DNA from: Benincasa hispida
Lineage: Eukaryota > Streptophyta > Magnoliopsida > Cucurbitales > Cucurbitaceae
Length of the DNA stretch: 64,000 nucleotides
Assembly: GCF_009727055.1 (NCBI RefSeq)
Contig: NC_052351.1
Coordinates: 7,183,037-7,247,036, forward strand
Direction of reading: 5' to 3'
The stretch's first letter is position 1, and each line of letters starts with the position of its first letter. This document shows, piece after piece, positions 33,786 to 45,790 of the stretch. The notes beneath the pieces are model-generated. The model searched no databases. It saw only the letters and a program-made list of their open reading frames with translations, and was not told the DNA's origin. Made by a program: the position numbers and the translations under genes.

Positions 33786-35579
33786 TGTAACCCGTTTGGA
33801 TGGATGATATAAATTGCTCACAATGATGCGATATTACGTCTAATTATGCATTAATTATGGATGTTCATGTAGTATGCCATGCGTTATCACAAGTTTCCTT
33901 ACAATGGAACCAAGTGTAATTCCACCACAAGTTTCTCGATGTGATCCGAGGTCGAACACGGGGACTAGTTTAGGTTATTGCGGTACGTTCATGATACCTG
34001 CGACCAAGTTTTCAATCTTTAAAAGTGTGTTTGTACAAGTATATAAATTGCAATAAAATAAAGAAAAGCAGTGAAGATGCGATAAAAAACATAAAAAAGA
34101 TAGTAAACCTAAACTAGATGATACAAGATACAGACTACATGTACAAAATGCTGGGATTAAGGCTGGCTGTGAAAGTTATGCAAAGACATGGGATGCGGCG
34201 ATAAGTCTTATGAACAGAATAGAAAGAGAAAGATAAATAATATAAACAACGCAAGTTCTTAATTGGATTGAAGGTACAAATACTATTTCGCTCTTCTCAT
34301 GGCGTACACCTCTCAGTAATCGGCCGCGCTCCCACATGTCTATGGTGAAACAAAAACTGACATAATGAACGCAAGGTTGCTTCCATGTCTGGAAGTACTA
34401 CTCACTTTAGTTAACGCATTCTTCTGACCTTCGCTCGATAGATCAGAACGACACTTTCACTTTTGCTCTCATAGGTGAAGATGTCGTCTAGCATGCTTTA
34501 GCTAAATGTATTTTATATCTTTTATACAGATTAAATTCTTAGTGATTCATATTGCTCATCAGAGGATTAAGAAGATATCATGGAGAAAGTGATTGGTGGG
34601 TGGACGGAAATAGACAGAAAATGGTAAATGGAATTTATCGAAACATTTAATATTTCTACTAAGCGTTTGATACATGGTGTGTGAATGAAGAGATAAAGAA
34701 AACATGAATTACACAATGAAAGAAAGATAGAACAGATACAAATAATTCCAATGTCTTGACACAGATTCGATGGAGATCTGCTTGCTGGATAGGATGGATT
34801 TAATGGTGGGAAGAGCTTCCTTCTCAGGCTTGATCTACCGGTAGTAAGGATCTTTGTATAGAGCTTCCGATCGGGTGTTTGGCAGGTTGGATCTGAGATT
34901 CACCTCTCTGTCTTATCTCGTCTTATTCTCGGATTTCTTCTCTTAAACACTCAGCTCAGTCTTCTCTCTACAATCTAGCAGCACTTAGCCCCGTATCAAG
35001 AAGCATATTTTTCTCTGGAATTAATAGGGTATTTATAGGTGCAGATCTTTGACTCCGGCCTTGTGGTCCCCACTCATGGTTATGGTAATTTCGAAGATGG
35101 AGGGATATTATTCCTTCTGTTATGATATCAGACTGTCAATACTGCACAACCGTTAGTTGTACACGTGTCTCAATCCTCCGCTCTTGCATTGCTCAGCTGC
35201 ATCTTTCAATCATAGGTTCGCATGCGGTGTTTGTTTTTATTACCGCATGCGGTTGAAACACAGCTCTCGGATCGACTGTCGCATTGCGCCGCCATTGCAG
35301 TATTCGTCTCTTCATTGTTGATTGGCAAGCACAATGTGACAGAGATGCGTTGATTAGTCTTTCGTGACCCTTGAGCGCAAGCGGTGACTTGGTCTCCTGT
35401 AAAATAGAGTAAAGTTCAGCTTATCTTCCATCTTTTTGGTGTTAGTGGGTGTAATCGGAAACATTTATAATTATTGCAATACTAGGCTAATTTTCATACA
35501 ATTGGCGCATAATTACTAACTTTTGGCTGCAATATCTAGATAAGGTGGCATAAATAACTTGTATTTTTACAAGTTATCA
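33786..35579 (-). mobile_element. Element B 3' LTR
   Basis: 1794 bp. On the minus strand it runs from TGATAACTTGTAAAAATAC (35579) to GTTACA (33786). It is paired with the 5' LTR at 56528-58320; over about 480 bp I count roughly 36 differences by eye. It contains a minus-strand TATA box (CCTATAAATACCC, about 35027-35039). The polypurine tract lies directly upstream on the minus strand at 35580-35592. Confidence 0.94.
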
Positions 35580-35592
35580 CACCCCCAAATTT
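35580..35592 (-). other. Element B polypurine tract
   Basis: Minus strand AAATTTGGGGGTG directly abuts the TG of the 3' LTR, the plus-strand primer site for reverse transcription. Preceded by a 22-nt hairpin. Confidence 0.9.
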
Positions 35593-35596
35593 AGAT

Positions 35597-35618
35597 ATAT
35601 GCTTGTCCTCAAGCATAT
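35597..35618 (-). other. Hairpin before the element B polypurine tract
   Basis: A perfect 9-bp inverted repeat, ATATGCTTG / CAAGCATAT, with a 4-nt loop. The same structure precedes the tract in A (54365-54386) and C (58322-58341). Confidence 0.7.
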
Positions 35619-35949
35619 CTTCTACTAAGGCAATCATGCTTCATTCCTATCCTATATTTCTGCAATGATTGGTTGCTTCGAATGTTACACTTAGGCACAT
35701 TACTTGACATCGCACTTTCCTTATATCCTTGCTAATTCTTAGCAAGCCCTATTCCTTCTATCCTTGCTAATTCTTAGCAAGCCCTACTTTATTCTTCTAT
35801 GTAACAAAATTCTACTCAAAGACACTTTTCTAGTTTTCAAAATAGAATGTTTATCTCTTCTTTATCAAAACAACTTGTTGTATCTATATGCGGTGAGTCA
35901 AAACTTTGCGTCATTTATTCACTTAGAGACAGTTGATCATGGTTACACT

Positions 35950-36149
35950 CTTCGTTTTGGCCTGTCCCCACGGGTGTCATGCAAACATCCAACTACGATT
36001 GTGTGCCATTTTCAACTTTAACTCATGATAATAAGAGGAGTTGTCCCTTGCACTCTTTTTATTTTTCGCTTGTTTATACTACATTATTCTTGGAAACCCA
36101 CCTTTGTTTTGGCTTGCTCCTACGGGTGTCATACGAACATCCAACTACG
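35950..36149 (-). ncRNA. Element B pair of conserved 48-nt modules
   Basis: Minus-strand copies at 35997-35950 (CGTAGTTGGATGTTTGC ... GCCAAAACGAAG) and 36149-36101 (CGTAGTTGGATGTTCGT ... GCCAAAACAAAG). Changes in the inner hairpin keep pairing through G-U wobbles. Part of the non-coding 3' region of B (35619-36813). Confidence 0.45.
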
Positions 36150-36813
36150 AGCAGGCTCCTTTCACAACTGAACTCTTATCAGGTTGGGAGCAGTTTTGAA
36201 ATTTTCCCTTGTGTTGACATTGGAGTTTTGCATAACTTATTTTATATATTATTATTTTTTTAAATGGACACATTTTCTTAAATACTGCATATTTTTTATA
36301 TTATTTGCTCAGACCTTCCTCACCCCCAAATTTAAAGATGAGCAAGGTCCTCTTGTGTTGTTTGGATAGACTAGACAAACACTTATAAGAAAATTTCAAA
36401 AAAAAGGTTTGAGCAGAACTTTGAGAGATAAAAGGTAAAGTACTGCTAAACTAAGAGTTAACTAAGTGTTAGTCAGAATTTACTAAGTATGGGAAACGTT
36501 TCTAAGTGTAAACATATAATACATTATAGCAACACAATGAAGATCGTAAAAATAAAAGACTAAGAATGTCACAAAAATTAACAAAGGAAGATAAAGAATG
36601 AGGCACAAGCAAAAAGTAGAGTGAATGTATACTCTGATTGTATTGATTATTAACAAAGTATACAAATATATTACAAATGAACGCATTACAAAAATTTTCT
36701 ATTGCCTGTACAAGAGTCAAAGAATTTGATTATCTTACAAATAATAAAAGAATTGAATACAAATAATGAATGGCCGCATAAAAAAAATACTAAATTGGAA
36801 GAAAGAGTAAACA

Positions 36814-38628
36814 TTAAGGTTGAGGAGCAGGGGGATCCGGTGGGGGATGTTGAGGTGGTGCAGGAGGTGCTTCTTCAAAATTTAAGTGCTGCCAGAGATG
36901 TAAAGGCACCATTAAACCATGAAGATATGCAGTAAGATAGTTTAAGTACTCTTGATTACGATCCGCAATCATTCTCTGATGCATATAGACTTTATAAATG
37001 TTGCGCTGCATGTTAATCAGCGCCTTTCTTGATGTGACAGCACTGTGTTGAATATCATCAATGCGCTCTATTATTACCTCAAATTGTTGTTTAAAGAAGT
37101 GATGCTTGAATCCAAGCTCTTGCTGTTGAGAGAAGGGGGTTCTCATTTCAGCTAACTCAGAGCCAGGGAGGTGGAGGATGGTTGTGCCTACAATGTCTCG
37201 CTAGCACCGGTTTGGGGTTGGGTACATGTGCCTTCACCCAAATCGTGTGGTCATCAACTTGCGGCGGTTGGAGGATGGGGTGTGGTGATGAAGTTGTTGG
37301 TGAAGGTAGGGCTGCTGGGTGAATAATAAGAGAGTTGGGGAGAAGGTTTGCAGTAGGTTCGTGTAAAGGAGAGGAGGGTTGCGTCGGCGGGCTCGGAGGG
37401 CTTGGAGATCGGATAACTAAGGGAAGAGGGTTTGTGGGTTCTTACGCTGGTGACTCATGAACCCTTTCTTTTCCCTTTTCTTCTCTTCGTCTTCTTTTTG
37501 GTCTGGGTTCCTGCGGTACATTCAAATCGATTGCAGGTCTCTTTGCTGGTAGCTTGGGGCAATGCGTGGAATCCTTAAGGAGCATATTTAATATTTTGAT
37601 GTTGATGAGGCCGTGGGCTTACCTTTTCCTCCTCATGGCTCGCAACTCTATGCCTTACCTTTTCCTCTTCTCTTAGGCTCCTCTTTTCACGTCGGCGTAA
37701 TTTTCTCTCCTCTTGTTCCTTCTTCTTCCTCTTCTTCTTGGCCTCTTCATCTTCGTCATCATCCTTTTGCTCTTTGTTCTTTCTTGCTTTGCGATGACGT
37801 GAAGACTCTGCCTCTCCAGCCTTCTTTCCCTTGCTCTTCTTCTTCTTATTATCTTTCTTCTCAGCCTCTGCTGGCTGCTTCTCTCTCTTCTTCTCTTCCT
37901 TCTCGGCCTCTGCTGCCTTCTTCGTATCTTCCTTCTCGGCCTCTTCTAGTAGCGCACCCCCTACAACCTTCTCCATCGCAATGCCATGGGTTACTAATGG
38001 GACCTCCGCTTCCCTGGCCTCCTCGACTGCGATTTTTTCTTCTTCTCTTTCCTTGATCGCAATTTTCTTGTCTTCTCTTCTTGAAGGCTCTTCATAATCT
38101 TCTGCGATGATAGTTACCTCCTGAGTCTTTGGGACCAGGACATCATTTTTCTTTTCTCCTTCTTCAACCACTTCTTCCACCACCACTACTCCATCCTTTA
38201 CTGTTTCATCTGCCACACCGTCGCTTCCTCCTCCGTGGGTAGTGGTTGGTTTACAACCCTTGCCTCAGGTAGTCCACCTCCTTACTTCAAAGTACTGAGG
38301 ATATTGCCAAACACCTCTGTATCATCTCGTCTCTTCCTTTCCTTTTAGTGGAGACGGAAGGTGTAGGCATACTCTCGATGCTTCCTCCTTTCTTGAACAC
38401 AGAAAGCCTAATGGCCAAAGCGTTTCTTCGGGTTCTTCCGGCAAGTCTGGATATAGTGGGGGCTTGGGCAGCAAGCCGGTAACTGGCAGCTAGGAATGCT
38501 GCCTCTCGCATAGCTGCTTGGTCAGGGGTGGAAGGTGAAGCAGATTGGTTTGGGGTTTGGTTAGCCATGGAATCAAGCTTGGAAAGGTCTGAGGAGAGTT
38601 CGAGTTTCTGGGAGAAAGGACGATTCAT
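36814..38628 (-). pseudogene. Element B accessory ORF (lysine/glutamate-rich)
   Basis: Minus strand from ATG 38628 (MNRPFSQKLELSSD; a second in-frame Met at 38568 begins MANQTPNQSASPSTPD). The N-terminal 114 codons end at a TAA at 38287. A second open piece, 38216-37575, is a long charged helix (EEKKREKQPAEAEKKDN, KKSKGKKAGEAESSRHRKAR). Further on, RPKRRRREEKGKERV looks like a nuclear-localisation signal, and 37146-36814 ends in a proline-rich tail (PPAPPQHPPPDPPAPQP). The domain seen in C (SKLEDALRTVAKPG region) is absent. No function can be named; it is probably a rearranged counterpart of the C accessory protein. Confidence 0.6.
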
Positions 38629-38697
38629 AATGCAAAATGCTAGGGTTTCTGAGTTTGCCAATGTAGGGTAAAAGATTTCCAATGAAGGGGGAGGTTG

Positions 38698-38705
38698 TAT
38701 TTATA
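38698..38705 (-). promoter_or_regulatory. Internal TATA box before the element B accessory ORF
   Basis: Minus strand CCTATAAATACAACC, 70 bp before the ATG at 38628, with a pyrimidine-rich leader (CTCCCCCTTC). It parallels 30004-30010 in C, which is also placed between pol and the accessory ORF. Confidence 0.5.
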
Positions 38706-39527
38706 GGTTGAGCCGTGGTGAGGCCCACACAATTTTCACGGCGACTGGCCTCGAGCATTTCAACAGGCGCGTCGTTCCATCTCCCTCATTTATGGATTTT
38801 CAGATAAAGCGTCCTTTTGTCTGCTAAGTTATAATTGCTTGGGGATACAAATCGATTGGACTTCTTCCCATATTGCCAAACGACTTTCTTTTTAATATTT
38901 TATTTGAATGGACGCATAATAAAACATAACGCATTGTGTTCACTAATGCAACTGTATCTTTGCAGAGGACGGGCAACAACGCATATATCCTCGCAACACA
39001 CCCCTTAACCAACGCATTTCTGGAGGATACCTCAACATAGTGCATTTGGCTAAGGACGGGCAAAGGACACATGCGAGCGCAACACACCCCTCAACTCAAC
39101 ACCGTTGAGTTAGGTGAACGCAAGACATTCCTAGTTTGTTTGGGATGGTCCATTGTCGTCTTGCTTTATTGTTATTAATTGTTTTATTCCTTTTTTTTTT
39201 CCAGCAGCACAAGTGCTGAGACTTGTAGCGATACATTTTCCTTTACTACTCAATCATTCACAATTTAAAGCACACACAATGATTACAAAAAGTCAAAGAA
39301 TTAAAGATAGGACCAAATTAAATGCACAGAAGTAAACGGAGAAATAAATTCATAAAGTCAAAATTTGAATTAAATGAAGCATTTAAGACAGAATTCAGAA
39401 TTTAAAGAGACACGAATTCAATAAAGCAATTTTAAACATAGTATCGAGATATATACTGCAAATTACGTTGTCTTTGGTGATCGCAATTCACATCTCTACA
39501 GGCGGTCAGGCTTGCCTGCTCAATGTC
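38706..39527 (-). other. Element B post-pol spacer and last codons of pol
   Basis: Mostly non-coding. Two imperfect direct repeats of GGGGTGTGTTGCG with GCCCGTCCT (38965-39105) recur in A at 53050-53185. At 39480-39527 the minus strand reads DIEQASLTACRD, matching the end of the A pol frame (DTIDLGKQD, TACRE), so the pol gene of B must once have continued beyond 39527, where the gap begins. Confidence 0.55.
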
Positions 39528-39552
39528 NNNNNNNNNNNNNNNNNNNNNNNNN
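39528..39552. other. Assembly gap of 25 N
   Basis: Exactly 25 unknown bases. The left flank is the pol end of B; the right flank is reversed A pol sequence with dense errors, so the two sides do not belong together. Confidence 0.99.
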
Positions 39553-42500
39553 TCTACTACCTCAATAAATCCAACTATAACAAAAATCTGCAAGGAAGAT
39601 AACTTGTCCACCTGCAGTAAGAACGTCTTCTATCTTGCCCTCCGGAAGCTTTATTGATCTATCGTCTAGCTTGTAATGTATCGGGTTGGCCTGGCTTCGC
39701 CGATGTCCAAACTTCTTAAAAAATTGCACAAGGGCATCAAATTTATCTCGTCCCTAAATCACACAGTGCGGTTTCGACCATCTTCCCTCCTACTGGTCCA
39801 GGGTAATGTTAGAAGTCCTCAGATCCTTCATTTTAGCCAGAGAGATTGATTTTGAAACCAAAGGCGCTATACTTCATATGTTAATGCAACTGGTTTTCCA
39901 TTTTTCCCCAATCTTTCTCTTGTTGTGGGAGAATATCCTGAAAAATTTCACATAGCTCGACATCTTGCTCTAATCCTCTAGTTAAGGGAATGTATAAATA
40001 TGTAGCATCGAAGAACATCCAGGAACCTCTGAAACTTTGCTTACTTCGTCTTTCTTTCTTCGCCTGGCATGAGAACAGGTGGAAGGATCCCGTCGTGTTT
40101 TGTTGCATCGCTTGCTACTTGGTGAGTCTTGTGCTTGACTTGTTGTCATTGATCGGAGGTTTACCATTGATTAAGAATTCAAGTCATTGAGAATGTTTCA
40201 TCTTTTGTAGATAATCTTGCTTTTGATTGGGGTTGCTTCCGTTACTTCTGTAACTGTCATCATCAATAGTTAATTCCTCTAGTGTTGTTTACTGCGTCTG
40301 GTACCTTGGTATTAATGGGGCTGTTTTCTGCCGTTCCGCAATTGTCATTGCAATGCATTGTTCTTCCTTTTTACCCTACCGTTCCTGGAACTTCCTTGTT
40401 TGTATACTCAGGGCGTTTTCTTCTATTAATTCCTCGCAAGCTGATCTATCTGGTCTCATATCTTTGAGAAGAGAGTCAACTTGCGGAGTTGACTGCATCG
40501 CCTCGCTCTTTTCAATATAATGCTTAATGATGTCTCTCAGAGACGAGGTCCTACAAGAGGTATCTATTTGCGGAACAATTGGTTCACTATGGTTGCATAC
40601 CCTTGAGAAATGACTTGTCTTTGCAGTCCGGGTAGTTAAAACCAGAGGATTGCCTCTATCCTCTTGATAACTAAAATCGATAGAAACTATTGGCCCTCAT
40701 GATTGAGGCTTCTCACCTAAACTAAAATTGGGTGGACCCCCCAACCCAAGGTGTGGTTATTGCCCCATGACTTCATCATAAAAACATATCGAGTTGTGGA
40801 TCCATGGGCAGACGCTTAGTGGATGTACCTCTCCCCATTGAGTGCATCCATTTACGGTCATATAAGTCACCGACATTAACTTGCTGTTGTTCCTTGGGGG
40901 AAGAGTCTTTCTACTGATTAGCCACCGTCTGGAGGAGGCATGTATCGTGTCATCTTTGCTCGACCAATGCGCTTTATTGTGTCCGTTGGCACATCGGGCC
41001 CTTTCTACTCTTTTCTGGATCCAGACAATCTTTACCTCAACCCATTATCAGTCGCATGTCGTCCAGAAAAAATATCAGATAATGCGATCGCACATATGTT
41101 CTTTGCTTCCTGATATGACTTATTGCATTAATCTTGCCTTCTGACGAGGATTCGGTGCAACGCTATCGCTTGATTGGGGCGGGGTGTTTCCAGGCCATTT
41201 GTAAAGGTTTCCATCAAGATCACTTATGCAGGAATCCCGATATGCGGTACAGTTCTTTTACTAACTGTCGGAATCGCACGCCAAACGGTTTAGGGTTTCA
41301 TAACTCTCTTTGCTCGAAATTTCAACACCTCTGTTCGCCTCTTTGCAGACTTGACGGATGGAGGAAGAATATGTTTATTGAACCTATCAACCAACTGTTC
41401 TTCGCATCCATGAATTCGCCCGGCTCTAATGTGGCTTGAGCCCACCTTTTGCTTGCATTCCGCAATGTGTAGGATAGAAAGATACAGTTTAAAAGACTTT
41501 CTTGAGTTACCACCAGGCATTGGAGAATGGCTACAACATGTCTGCGAAGTTAGTCAAATGTGCATGCTGGGTCTTCTCCTTGTTAAATCCTCTAATTAGT
41601 CCGCACATTTCTGAATCATTTGAGCATGTAGGTTCTATTTCAAAGCTTGCATATGCTTAACTACTGGTCTTGAAATCCCTGGTTGAAAATTTAAAAAATC
41701 TGAGTGCTTGCATATTCCCTCAATAGGGATTTCTGTTAGACAGGGCAGAGAAGAACAGGATCTTGCACTGGGCAAATCTCCGCCTCAGGTTTCTAGCAGA
41801 CGTGCCATATTGCTTCAGGCCATACTTCTTCACCACATTAATTTGGTATTCTGATGAACTCATGCGCGCAGTAAGAATAATACTTATCTCTGGGTCGCAA
41901 CTTGAGTTAACCAGATCACCCCAGCACTGCCTAGTCACAGACTACTCTCGCCGTCGTTGAACAGTCAGTAATCACAAGAGATCTGTCCTAGTCACATAAT
42001 ATGAATATTCACATTAACCGTTAAATACCCACATCCCGCGCACGTGCCATACAAACTTGTAATGTTTTTGGATGTATGATATAATGCTCACAATGAATGC
42101 AATACTACTTCATTTATGCAGTTAATTATGGTGTTCATGTAGTATGTTCCATACCATTGTCACAAGTTTCTTAGCGATGAACCAAGTGTAATTTCCACCG
42201 CATAGTTTCTCGGCGTGTGATCTGAGGTCACAACGACGGAAATGGTTATGGTTAATTGCAGGTATGTTCATTGTATGTTATGCGATGCAGGTTTTCATCT
42301 TTATAAAAATGAGGTTTGTACAAGTTATGGTAAATTGCATAAAATAAAGGAAAGCAGTAAAGATGCGATTAATAAACATTAAAAATACAATAAACCTACA
42401 GGCTAGTGTTAGCAAGTATGTAAATTCGCGATAGTCAAATGCTGGGATTTAAGGCTGGCTTGTGAAAGTCGTGCACAGACGTGGGAGCGAGCGGCAACAC

Positions 42501-45333
42501 AGTCTTGTGGACAAAAGGAGATATGAAAGAGAAAGACAAATAATACAAATAATCAAGTTCTTAATTGGAATATGAAGTATACACAATACTGTTCGCCTGC
42601 TATTCTCTTGGCGTACATCTCTCATGTGATCGATTCTCGCGGCTGCTCAACCACATGTCTGTGGTGAAATAGAGATTAACGTTAATAACACATGTTGGCT
42701 GTCCATGTTTGGGCACGAAAGTACTACTCACTTTACGTTAGACGCATCTCTTGACGCTTCTCTCGATAGATCAAGTTTTATGACATCTTCAACTTATGCT
42801 CTCGGATGAAGATGTTGTCAGTAGCATGCTTTAGCTAAACGTATTTTATAAACTTGTAATAGCAGATTAAGTTCTTAGTGATTCATATTGCTTCATCAGG
42901 CGGATTAAGAAGACATCAATGAAGAAAAGTGACTATGGTAGATTGAACGAAAATAGTACAGAGAATCGGTAAAATAGAATCTATCGAAACCATTTAAATT
43001 TTCTACTGAAGACGTTTGATACGTGATGTGTGAATTGAAGGATAAGAAAACACGTTTTGAAATTACGAGTGAAAGGAGTTAGCGAACAGATACAAACAAG
43101 TTTCAATGTCTTGGCAGATTTGAAGGTGGAGATCTGCTTTGCCGATAGGATGAGTATTCGATGCTAAGGAAGGAGGCTATCTCTTTCAGGCTTGCTGCCA
43201 CCGTAGCATTGGCTCTTTGTGCATTAGAAGCTCGTCGGCTGGTGATATGACAGTCGAGTGATCACATATGGATTCACACTCTCGGCCTTATCCTCGTTTT
43301 CTGCCCAAATTTCTTCTCTTAAAACTCAGTTCAACCTTTTCTCTTTAAAATCTTGGCAGCAACTTTAACCCGTAATCAAATAGCATACGCTTTTCTCTGA
43401 AATCAATATTCTGTCGTATTTTAGGGTGTAGATCTTTTACTCCGGCCTTTGTGGTGCTCACTTGTTCGTTTATGTGGTAATTCCGAAGATTGGAGGATAT
43501 TATTCCTTCTGTATTGGGCATCATAACCATTCAATTCTACACAAATCGTTAGTTGTGTGCACGTGTGTCTATCCTCCCTCTTGCATTTACTCAGTGCATC
43601 TTTGATCATAGTTCTCATGCAGTTGTTTGTTTTTATTACCGCAGCAGTTGCAGCATAGCCCTTCGGACCGACTTGTCGCATTACGCAGCACTTCATAACT
43701 GCGGTATATGTCCTTCATATGATTGATCAATGTGCAATGTGACAGAATGGCGTTGATTAGTCTTCATGAGCCCTTGAGCGCAAGCGGTGACTTAGGTCAC
43801 TCCTGCAAATAGAAGTAAAAGTTTGCATTGTTTTCCATCTTTTTTGGGGTACAGTGGTGTTAGTGTCGCAACAGCATTTAATAATTATTGTTATATTAGG
43901 CCCTAATTTTCATAGCAATGGGACGGCATAAATTACTAAGCTTGTGCTGCAATATCTAAATAACGTGGATAATAACTTGTATTGTTCTCCAAGTTATCAA
44001 ACCAGATCGCAACATTCCAATGCGTAATTATGCAGCGCACCTAAAAAAAGCCCCCCTGTATGTTTTTCGGCTTGAATGTTCTCATAGGCCGACTTGGAGG
44101 AGACATGCCGCACTTTGAGATCAGCCAGTCATGTTGTCAGATGATTCAAAACGCCAGATCAGTTTTGGGGGTCCTACAATGCGAAGACCTAACATGCCCA
44201 CTTGACCAAGTTTTTATCGGAAATGGCTGCAATCTTCTCTCTACCTGGCATCACCCAAAAAAATATAAAATTGTATATGTTCCCTTTACAGCCTTGAGGC
44301 GATGAGGCTAAGAGGTGGCTTATTTACTAACGAGCCAACGAGCATTATTTTCTTCATAGGGATGCAGTGGGAGTGGTTTCATGAAGAAGTTCTTCCCACC
44401 GCTGCCGTCAACGCAAACGACCAAAAGGATGTGTTGAACTTGAAGCAGGTAGGAAAAAAGTGGACCTGACCCGCCGGGTGCGATTCAGAAAATTGTAAAA
44501 AACTCAGGCCTGCGATATTCGTGAATTCCGTTGCGTCTTGATGGAACATTCTATAACGGCTGAACAGCAATGCAGGATTGCTGCTGACGCCTCCCAGGGT
44601 AGGAGTTTTATGAAAGACCATACCAAGGCCAAAGTCATCCTCAGTCCGCATCTAGCGGAAATATGGTGAGCTGGCATAGCATGATGATATGGAGCCGAGT
44701 GCCGATAGAAGAAAAAACTGAAATAAGCCCATTGTCCCTCAACAAATGACCACGTTGGTCGCCCAGATGGCCACGGTGACCTCTTCCTCCAATCAATGGA
44801 AATTAATTCAAGGGCCATTGTCCACAATTAGCGAACCCGCTGCGCGGCTAAGTGGTCGCATCAGGTTGCGTCAACTGTAGAGGGGCTTACCAAGCTGATG
44901 GATTGCCAATTAAATCTTCGCAACGTGTGCTGATGAAACCCCTTCAACAACAACCTGACAATCCAGGCTTGGAAAACCATCCTAACTTCGGTCGGGAGTG
45001 AAAATCCCAACCTTAGGGGGCAATGAATACCATCCAAGGGGGCAATAGAGGGAAATCTCCGTTTCCACCACATTCAGGAGGCAATCATACCGCATAACCA
45101 GCGGAACCATCTTCTCATCTTAAACACTCGGAAAGGTCGCTAGAGATGATGCTGAAGCATCATTATGGATAAAATGATGCGAAGTAATGCAAGCACAAGC
45201 GTCCTCTAGTAAGGAATATGGAGATCCAAAAAGTGGCCAGCTGCCTCTATGAGCTAAGAAGTTCGAACACCTGGAACATTGCCCACCACAATTCAGAAGC
45301 TTCGAGATCTACAGGATAAGAGCAATTCCTTAA
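39553..45333 (-). other. Error-rich, misplaced fill sequence (reverse-complement duplicate)
   Basis: 39553-44490 is the reverse complement of 45334-~49967: pol/gag of A in reverse, the A 5' LTR in reverse (about 42050-44004), then B gag on the plus strand. Shared landmarks include the protease region (39600-39800 against 49730-49940), the gag start (41740-41870 against 47780-47880) and LTR blocks such as CGTGCACAGACGTGGGA. The left arm is ~6% longer and differs by isolated 1-2 base indels every 10-20 bp, like a raw long read. 44491-45333 continues B gag to its C-terminus (QQMTTLVAQMATVTS; LPTTIQKLRDLQDKSNS). No ORF here should be annotated. Confidence 0.88.
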
Positions 45334-45785
45334 ATTCTGAATCGCACCCAGGCGGTGCTCAGGGTCTTATTTTCCTTCTGTTCAAAGTTCAACACATCCT
45401 TTTGTCGTCTTGCGTTGACGGCAGGTGGGAAGAACTTCTTCATGAACCACTCCACCAACTGCTCCCATGAAGTAATCTCGTTGGGCTCTAGTAAATAAGC
45501 CCACCTCTTAGCCTCATCCCTCAAGGTGTAAGGGAACATATACAATCTTATATTTTTTGGGTGATGCCAGGTAGGGAGAAATTGCCGCACATTTCGATAA
45601 AAACTGGTCAAGTGGGCATGTAGGTCTTCACATTGTAGACCCCCAAACTGTCTGGCGTTTTGAATCATCTGCAACATGACTGGCTTGATCTCAAAGTGCG
45701 CATTCTCCTCCACAGTCGGCCTTGAAATTCCAAGCGAAAAAACATACAGGTTTGGTGCTGCATAATTACGCATTGGAATGTTGCG
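45334..45785 (-). pseudogene. Element B gag, 3' part of the split (right of the misjoin)
   Basis: Minus-strand open frame from MRNYAAPNLYVFSLG through FEIKPVMLQMIQNARQFGG, EDLHAHLTSFYRN, LYMFPYTLRDEAKRW and EWFMKKFFPPAVNARR to TAWVRFR, i.e. an Athila-type capsid domain. It is cut at 45334 by the misjoin. The N-terminal codons are on the other side of inserted element A, at 56196-56282; the frame is continuous across the TSD (AAD then RNIP). Within this piece no stop is present, but the N-terminal part has one. Confidence 0.88.
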
Positions 45786-45790
45786 ATCGG
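45786..45790. repeat. TSD of element A, left copy (ATCGG)
   Basis: ATCGG immediately left of A and again at 56196-56200 immediately right. Perfect match. Confidence 0.95.

Noticed and set aside
37613..38097. Plus-strand serine/leucine-rich open frames of 88 and 147 codons
   Set aside because: Antisense shadow of the Lys/Glu-rich accessory ORF of B; composition is dictated by GAA/AAG codons on the other strand.
40881..44651. Several 60-100-codon open frames within the fill
   Set aside because: Fragments of reversed gag, LTR and pol broken by sequencing errors.
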